From: Metridium senile
Lineage: Eukaryota > Cnidaria > Anthozoa > Actiniaria > Metridiidae
Assembly: GCA_949775045.1 (NCBI GenBank)
Contig: OX459105.1
Coordinates: 10,035,398-10,099,397 of the forward strand
Direction: 5' to 3'
Length of the DNA: 64,000 nt
The position numbers and the translations under genes are program-made. Shown here one piece after another: positions 1-8,300 of the stretch (position 1 is its first letter; every line of letters starts with the position of its first letter). Under the pieces are notes generated by a model, which was not told the DNA's origin, ran no database searches, and saw only the letters and a program-made list of their open reading frames with translations.

Positions 1-2
1 GC

Positions 3-1208
3 ACACAAGTACGTACTCAGCAAGCGCCAAACACCTTTCAAAAACCAACGTCTGCTTTAAATTCAACCCCAATACCCGCATCAAACAACGGCACCCCAAA
101 GCTGCAGGAGCCTACTCCGTCTTCATCTTCTTCGTGCAAAAATGAGATATTTAATATTCTGCAGAACGCTGATCGACCACGCCCACAGCTAAGCAAAGTA
201 GCGGATTTTTCCAAGCTGCTGTCGATATTGAAGTGTGATGATTTTCTTTGTGACGTGTCATTCTGCTCCTTTGTGGGTGCTAACGATGAGCGATGTCTTA
301 ACCCAAGGACGTTCGCCATGGGAGAGTTGCAAAAGCACTGGCTACAGTCGTTCTGTACCGGGACATGTCCAAAGTCAATCGTGAACATATCGACCATACA
401 TACACATGACAATATGTACATCACAGTGTTGACTTGCTCGCTACCCGTATTTATACTCAAAGATGATCCCTCAAAGCACCCCACTGTCCTCCTCGCGCTT
501 ATGACCAGTTTAACCAATGAGAAGCAAGATTATGAGTACTTGGCCAGTAATCTACGGCGAAAGGGGATAAAACAGATGGTTTATGGGACGGATGGGGTTG
601 AGTCCCTTGATGAAGTACTGGAGAGAAACTTCCCATCCAAAGGCGTAAACGGCAGCATTCACCTATGTTGCTTTGACAAAGCTAAGGAAACTATCACGCA
701 AAAACTGGACTCGATGAAACTGAAAAGTGACGTCAAAGTATTGATAACGAAGCAGATCTTTGGATTCGACTTGGAAAATGCTGCTGATTGTCTAGTAGAT
801 CAGAAAACCGATCTACAGTTCCAAGAACTGTGGTCAAACGTGGAAAAATCGTGGCCTTCAGCGTTTCGGGAATGGACGCGAAGACCTCAGGATGACGGTG
901 ACCGTTGTTTTCTCGACACCATACGGTATAGCATGCTAAGACCAGTGCGAGCTGCTGCAGGGCTTGGGGATCCTCCAGACGAGTACATCAACGCAGTAAA
1001 CTGTCGAGGGATAAACGATGCGATCAGTGAACTTGAGCAAGAATCCAAGCAGTCAGTTGAACTTGCAAAGGTGCACGAAGTTTTTAGAAACAGAGCTGTC
1101 GATGGTCAGATTACAGATTTTGTAAAAGCGATGTATAATATGGGGCAACTTCGACTTTCCAAAGAGTACCAGCATTTGACGGTATCTTTACTCAGCGTCG
1201 ACAAATAG
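3..1208 (+). CDS. MULE-transposase-like protein, 3' part (open to window edge)
   Basis: The frame is open from base 3 to the TAG at 1206-1208 (401 codons), with no convincing ATG, so the gene begins left of the window. The N-terminal part seen here is Ser/Pro/Asn-rich (about residues 1-45). From about residue 115 it resembles the MULE transposase domain: a KHPTVLLALM strand, then YGTDGVESL with the Asp typical of the second catalytic position, then IHLCCFDKAKETI, which matches the usual 'hl.C..H....i' segment. The C-terminal IRYSMLRPVRAAAGLGDPP block followed by a short Asn/Cys motif is a pattern I associate with multicopy MULE-derived proteins in corals and anemones. It may be a live element, a remnant, or a domesticated gene; no terminal repeats are visible. 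The family call is inferred from motif memory. Confidence 0.6.
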   Translation, partial: TQVRTQQAPNTFQKPTSALNSTPIPASNNGTPKLQEPTPSSSSSCKNEIFNILQNADRPRPQLSKVADFSKLLSILKCDDFLCDVSFCSFVGANDERCLNPRTFAMGELQKHWLQSFCTGTCPKSIVNISTIHTHDNMYITVLTCSLPVFILKDDPSKHPTVLLALMTSLTNEKQDYEYLASNLRRKGIKQMVYGTDGVESLDEVLERNFPSKGVNGSIHLCCFDKAKETITQKLDSMKLKSDVKVLITKQIFGFDLENAADCLVDQKTDLQFQELWSNVEKSWPSAFREWTRRPQDDGDRCFLDTIRYSMLRPVRAAAGLGDPPDEYINAVNCRGINDAISELEQESKQSVELAKVHEVFRNRAVDGQITDFVKAMYNMGQLRLSKEYQHLTVSLLSVDK

Positions 1209-1432
1209 TTTAAAGAAAGCTAAGGCTATGGCATTGATAATATGTAAAAGAAAAAAAAGACCTTGTATTTTAATTTGTATGTTAATGCAAATGCATTGTG
1301 TGCGGTTCAGTTAGGCCAGTACACACCAGGCTTAATAGGCGACGAGTTGCTGCTACTGGTCGCTTCGTGTGTGTATTGATTCTAGTATTTGTCGCTTCGA
1401 TCGTACACACGCCGAATAGTCTCCTTCACAGT

Positions 1433-1590
1433 TCCATGCGCCATCTTGAAAGGTAGCCAGGCCTTTACATCAAATCGAGACGAACGTTGAACTTGCAAAG
1501 ATAGAGACACGTAAATAATTGCCCGGATATGTCTCTATCATTGCAAGCTCAACATTTGCTCGGTAACCTTTTAAGATGGTGAGAATATGA
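1433..1590. repeat. Imperfect foldback element
   Basis: A left arm containing CCATCTTGAAAGGTAGCC and GTTGAACTTGCAAAGATAGA reappears as the inverted right arm (1535-1583). The left-arm sequence recurs in diverged form at 10465-10560, so this is a dispersed family. Confidence 0.6.
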
Positions 1591-2200
1591 GCAGACTCTT
1601 TTGCTGTCTATTAACAAAAGTAAAGAAAGGTCACCTTTTCATTTCTACAGCTACAATATCAATGTCGTTTTAGTCCCCAGTTATTTCATTGCTTGTTTCA
1701 GTCTTACTATAGCTATAGCTATATATATACTTTAATTTTACTCAGCAAACAACGCTAAAAGATAATGAGATGTGTAAAATAATATGTAATACGTTTGTAG
1801 ATTATCAATGGACATCTAAAACAGATGTTTTTGAATATATTAATGATATGTACATACACATTCGGTAACTATAAGTAATGCGCGTTCAACAATATAGTAA
1901 TCATATATATATATATACATATATAGTAGCGGGCCGGAGGGGACTGGAGCCTGAGTGGGAAGTCCCCTATAATAATATAATAATAAAGAGAACATATCCT
2001 TTTTTCTTGTCAAAGTATTTTATTTCAAAAGTGTTTAATATAGTTGTCTTGTAAAATTTTAGGAGTTATACTTGAAACATTTTTGGTACTAATCAACATT
2101 GTATATTTTTAAATAAAATATAATTTACTATTAAAGTGTTATTATTAGTACGTTGTTGACATTTTTTTGCATGGAAAATGAACGTGGCCGCGCGTACTCG
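1591..2200. other. AT-rich gene-free stretch
   Basis: No gene is visible. It contains AGCTAT and TA microsatellites (about 1700-1730 and 1905-1927) and a short GC-rich island (about 1926-1965). Confidence 0.5.
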
Positions 2201-2294
2201 GGATATAATTGCGTTTTCATTTTGCTTTGTTAATTTTCCGAAAACGAGGAGAAAATAAATTGTCTAAATTCGGCCTGCAAAATAGCCTTGCTAT

Positions 2295-2323
2295 GCATTC
2301 TGGGTACTCATTAGTCACGTGAT
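2295..2323 (+). promoter_or_regulatory. Proximal promoter sites of TMEM59: ZNF143-half-like and CLEAR-like E-box
   Basis: GCATTCTGGG at 2295-2304 matches the core half of the ZNF143/Staf site read in reverse. GTCACGTGAT at 2314-2323 matches nine of ten bases of the CLEAR palindrome bound by MiT/TFE factors. Both lie within 55 bp of the TMEM59 ATG. The matches are seen directly; a regulatory role is inferred. Confidence 0.45.
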
Positions 2324-2346
2324 AAGAATTTGGGCAGAAACAAAAC

Positions 2347-5300
2347 ATGGCGAAGTTCGTATCGAAGATATTTTTGTTGGCTTTAATCACAATTTTACTT
2401 AATATTTCCTTTGCCGAGGAAACTAAAAGTATCACAGGCGACTGCAAGAAACGTTGTGAAAGAACATATCCTCCTCATACATACCCAAAGGTTAGTTCCT
2501 TGAGTTTTGAGCCGAATCACAAAACGTGCTCGTTTTTTTTTCTCTTTGTTTACAAACAATGGCGTCAATTTCTCGACACAAAACTCACCTTCAGCAAGAC
2601 GGGCAATACAGCTTGAAAGTTTATCATATGAATTGTGTGTTTAATGTTTTTACTTTGTGTATTTTTGACAGAAAGAGACGCATTCGGCCTGTTTAAGAGG
2701 TTGTCGTTTGTCGGCCATTGGCCAGCTTTCATCATCGAACCGAAGCAAAGAAAACGCTACGAAGACTTGTGTTGCAGGTAAAATTATTCTCATTTCCCTT
2801 CGTAAAACTACACTCATCTAAAAAAATATATACATTAAGCTGCCATCAGACTAGGTTTTGGACTTTTTTTTTCTACTTTTAACTATAGTGATTAAAGTTT
2901 TAAAAAAACATTTCCATAATTTTGAGTTTTTTTAATTTACCCACAGTTTTTTTTATAGGTATTTTCTGTCGAGTAATTTCAGAAATAAAACAAGAATCTA
3001 ACAGACATTAATAAAATTATCTGTCGTTTTATTTATATTTTAAATATGTAATAAAGCTTGGATGTGAGTTTATTCAGTTTATTAAATGGTTTTAAGCTTA
3101 CTTATTTGCCAAAATTATAATACAAGCTCAAGCGAATTATTTGTTCTATTTTGAAATTTTTATTTGACTCACAAAACTTCAATTCATTTCAAGCAATTTC
3201 AGGATTTATAATGAGTTCGTGAATTTATTTCTTGAAGTTTTGTTATTGGGTAAACAACAAGTTTTTATTGAGCTTGGAGTTATTAGACTTAAGTATACAT
3301 ATGGTGTTGATTATTTAATTAAATGTTAAGTTTTTAGCTTTAAAATAATCATAACAATAAATCTAGATACCCCAATTTGTACAAAATATACAAAAAATAC
3401 ATATTAGTTAAACAATTGTTCGATGAAGTTTTTGTGATATCCAGAATAATCAATGTTGTGTCAAGTTGGAGAGTAATGAAACGAGGCGAGAGGATGAGGC
3501 TCATTACACTTGTCTAGAAATTGATTATTCTGATATCACAAAAGCAAATTTAATTAAATTGGCAATAAAATGACTTTCATGTTGAACCTAATGTTTTTCA
3601 GCCAGAAAACAATAAACTGATGGTTTTTGGAGAATAATGTATAGTCAGTGCAAATCTACAGATTAGCAAAAAAAATAACTCACTAGCCAATTATTTTTCA
3701 CTAATCTATAGGTTGAATTGTCTAATTATGAAAATAAACTGCAGAATCTTAGCCAATCGGATTCTAAATACTAGTGAATATGATGTACATGTATGTAATG
3801 TTTACAACATGAGCGACCATGTTGTATAGGCAGATACAATCGCAAGCCGAAGGCGCATGATTGTATAGTCAATACAACACGGACGTGAATTTCATGTTGT
3901 AAACGACTTATAAACATCTCTAGGTTAGCTGTTTCATATTTTACCAAAATTTTCAAGATTAAAATAAATTTTGCCATGAAATTACAAGTTTAAACTTATG
4001 CAAATCAGGATATACATCACTAGTATTGTATGAAGATTTACAACAATCGTCATGGTTTCTTTTGGAAATGTCTCATTAATTATTCATGAGTTTTTTAAAA
4101 ATACTAGATAAAATTTTGTTTTGAAGAAATAAACTTTAGTTCAATTAATTTAAATATCGCCAGGTGAATCTTATAGCTATAATGCATTCAATTTAATGTA
4201 TTCCTGGCTTACAGTGTCTTTCTTGGCTTTGTAAGGTCTAAGTGTTGTGCTATAAATAATTTACTGCTATTGAGTCCCCATAGTGATCTGTGGCTCTGAA
4301 AAGCATTTGAAATCTACATGTGTACACTCAGGTGTTATTTTTTCTTTTAAAATAGTGTCAGAGTTTGTGCCAGGTCATTATAAGTAGAATTACACAAATT
4401 TGTTATATGTGTTATTTTTCTTTTAAAATAGTGTCAGAGTTTGTGGTCATTATAAGTAGAATTACACAAATTTATACAGCTTTTATAAATTTATATCAGC
4501 GGCCTGCTGTTGTCATGACAACTCAAACGCAATAATTAAAATAAAAATGATATCCTAGATCCATAAGCCTTAAAATGATATATTGGTTAACTGTGTAGCT
4601 TCACAATAATGCTGCATAAAATGCAATATAAAGTAGGTGTATAGATATATACAGAAACCATTTCGAGCCTCTTTAATATGTATCTACGGTAATCTATCTG
4701 TCTGTCTATCTATTCTGTTATAATTCATAATATTTATCCACAAACAGGTCTATATCTATCATTTATTGTCACAGTGATTTTTTGTTGTTCCACTCTATAC
4801 TTTTATTGGTTACCTTGGATATTTCCACTCTATACTATTATTTTGCTCTATACTTTTATTGGTTAACTTGGATATTTCCACTCTGACTATACTATTATTC
4901 CGCTCTATACTTTTATTGGTTAACTTGGATATTTCCACTCTATACTATTATTCTGCTCTATACTTTTATTGGTTAACTTGGATATTTCCACTCTATACTA
5001 TTATTCCGCTCTATACTTTTATTGGTTAACTTGGATATTGCCACTCTATACTATTATTCTGCTCTATACTTTTATTGGTTAACTTGGATATTGCCACATG
5101 ACTCTATACTATTATTCTGCTCTATACTTTTATTGGTTATCTTGGATATTTCCACTCTATACTATTATTCTGCTCTATACTTTTATTGGTTATCTTGGAT
5201 ATTTCCACTCTATACTATTATTCTGCTCTATACGTTTATTGGTTATCTTGGATATTTCCACTCTATACTATTATTTTGCTCTATACGATTATTCGGAACT

Positions 5301-8300
5301 TCAGAGTACATTAATATTTAACACATTACATATTACAATTTAAATAACTTTCTCCTCAGGCACTCTATCATTAACCAGAATTAAGACTTACACCTTAGAC
5401 TTAGCGTAGTTGTTAATAAATGTTTAAATATAATGCAAACAATATAATTATTAAGTCTCAATGTTTGTCTAATATTGCTATTTGCAGGCTGTGTAGAGGG
5501 TTATTCTGATCAAGAAAGTCAGTTTGCATGTAAGGTTGGGTGTAATGAACAAGCTGTCATCCCCACAGCTGAAGCTCTATACAAGGTAACAGATTTATTC
5601 ATTTGATATCAGGGGCTGGTTGTATGAAGCCTGAACAGCACTATCCACTGGATAAATCCCTATCCAACGGATAAAACATAACTCTTATCCAGTGGATAAC
5701 TTTATTGAAGCTTGGTACAATTGGCTCCAGGTATAATGTTTATCGTTAATTGATATCGACTAAGGTGCACGTCAAACACTATATCCCTTTTTCCATGAAA
5801 TGAAATCAAATTGCTACTGAGTCTTTTTATTTACTAGTGACTTACTCTTTTTATTTAGTGAAGTATTATTCTTCCTTAAGCTAACCCTTAGTAACCTACT
5901 TACATGTACGAGTACCTACTTGCTTAATATTATCCAGTAGACTTAATACTTACTGTAAGTTAATAGTCCTTTTCACTGTTGTCAACCTTGTCCTCGATAG
6001 TTTTCTAAAGAATACATTAAACGCTATTACAATGCGAATCGAAAAACTGTGGGCACCCAGAAATATTTTAGAAATTGTTTATCGTTCGTTGAAGAACTCA
6101 CAAACAACTCTATCTACAAATAAATACTACACATCAGTCAAACGTCTTGCGGTCATATAGTTGTTTCTGAGTTGTTCAACGAACAAAAAACGATTTCTAA
6201 AATATTTCTGGGTGCCCACGGTTTTGTGATTTGCACTGTAAGGCTGTACTGATGTTGGCCGACATGAACTGTGCAATGGTATATTGCCATTACTTACTTT
6301 AAATACTTCAGGGCATCTGGAAAAGTGTGGGGAAAAAACTTGGGAGAGTGCAGAAATTTTAGCAAATAGTGCGGAAAAGTGTGGATATGCTAATTTGCAT
6401 AATATTTTTTATCATTAATATTATTTTGATGCAGAATGGAGAAATTTCTGTGAAATTCGCTGTTTTTATAGAGGCATGTAATTGGATGCTTTTTAGACCA
6501 TTAAAAATCATTTTATAGAATTATAGCTAGAACGTACGGCAAGGAACGCCTGGTAGATTATTTTCAAATGGTGAAAGAAAATAGCATTTTACAGTCGATT
6601 TCCAGCCCAAAATGAGATGAATTCTGACGAAAAACTTGCTTATTTGAACAATTATTATAATTGTGTATTCAAGAACATTGTCAACAGATTTGCTAGTTTT
6701 TCTGTATTTTTCTGGCAAAAAGTGTGGAAAACGAGAAATAGTGCGTTTCGGTGCGATTTTTGGGAAATAGTGCGGAATCACATCCTCACACTTTTTCAGA
6801 TGCCCTGTTACTTACTCACTGAAGACTGACTGACTTACTGGTCACTGACTCACTTGATTAAACAAACCCCTACCTACTTAACAAACATAATTATTATTGG
6901 CATCTACATTTACTTGGTTAAATTTACTGTCTGCTAACTAGCATTTACTCTAACTTATACACCAAATCAAAAATTAATTCCAATTTTGTAACTATTGTTC
7001 TTGACTTTTGAGCCATGCATACATGTGAAAACTCCATTGTGTTTCAACGTGAAAATTTGGCTTGTCAGTCAAGAACAATACTTGTTAAAATTGGATGCCA
7101 TATTTCGATTTGGTCTATTCAAATATAAATGTTTATTATATGGATACTAGTGTTTTACCAGAAACTTAAACACTTATATTTTCCATATTTTCACTAGTGA
7201 AGATACGAAAAAGTTATTTATCAAATGTATCTTAAAGTTTGTTGTCCATATAATAAAATGAACATTTCTCGTTGGCTTGAAGATATGAATTTTATTTTCT
7301 CGTGTTAAAAACAATATTTTACTCGCTCCCTGTGCTCGCTCGTAAAATATTCACTCGAAAATAAAATTCATATATTCGCACCACCGTGTAATATCCTCTA
7401 TATACTTTGTGATACAGGAGCACAAGCTGTCTGAAGGTCTTTGGTCTGTGTCTGGCTACACTAGAATAGAACCTTTCATGGTAGCAAGACAGTACTGTCA
7501 TGGCTTGATAAGAAGGATCACATATTATGTCAAGACATCAACAGCATTTTATTCCAGTACCCACAATGGAAAAACGCTGGTCATCAAAGTGAACAGTCCT
7601 CCTCAGTTCTTTGCAAGTGTGTCGGCTGCTGAGAAGGAATCACAGGATGAATCCAATATCAATGTGCATTTAGAGAAACAGTTTGACCAGGGTGAGGAGA
7701 GATTGGAAATTTGTCTTTTTAATTTATAAAATGTAGTTGCGTGCATCTACCTGTTAACGATTGCGAGAAAAACATGTTCTTATTAGCTCAGTGTCTTGTA
7801 GTCAAACCTCAGAGGTTGGCGCCCCTGGCAAACTTTGCAAGTTTGCATACCACTCTCATGAAAAAGGCTAGACATTTATAGAAAAGTATCGCCACAAACT
7901 ATTATTTAATGACTTCCTTTGAATGGTTATCTTGATTTTCACTGGTCGACCTCAGTGGGTCAACCAATCAGGAAAGAGCTGAATTTTGACTTCCGTAACA
8001 TGCCCCAACAGACTCCTTTCCCAGGGGTGTTTTTTTTCTGGGAGCAAGAAATGAGCAACAGAAGATTACCCTGGGTTCCAGAGGATGCGTTCACAGTTGC
8101 GTCAAAATTATAATACAGTCAATTCAAAAAACATTGTCATCAATAGGCTTCAAGTCTACGTGACTAGACCGAAAGGTAGCATGGGTAGAAATCACCGAAG
8201 CGGATAAATACACACTGTATCTAATGCAATAGATATAATATCACACTCTCTCAATCAACTAATGATTAGTTGATTGAGTGAGTGTGATATTGCGTTAGAT

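Noticed and set aside
5022..5343. Two overlapping + frames of 81-99 codons
   Set aside because: They run along the 53-bp minisatellite in a TMEM59 intron and translate to repeated YYYSALYFYWL.
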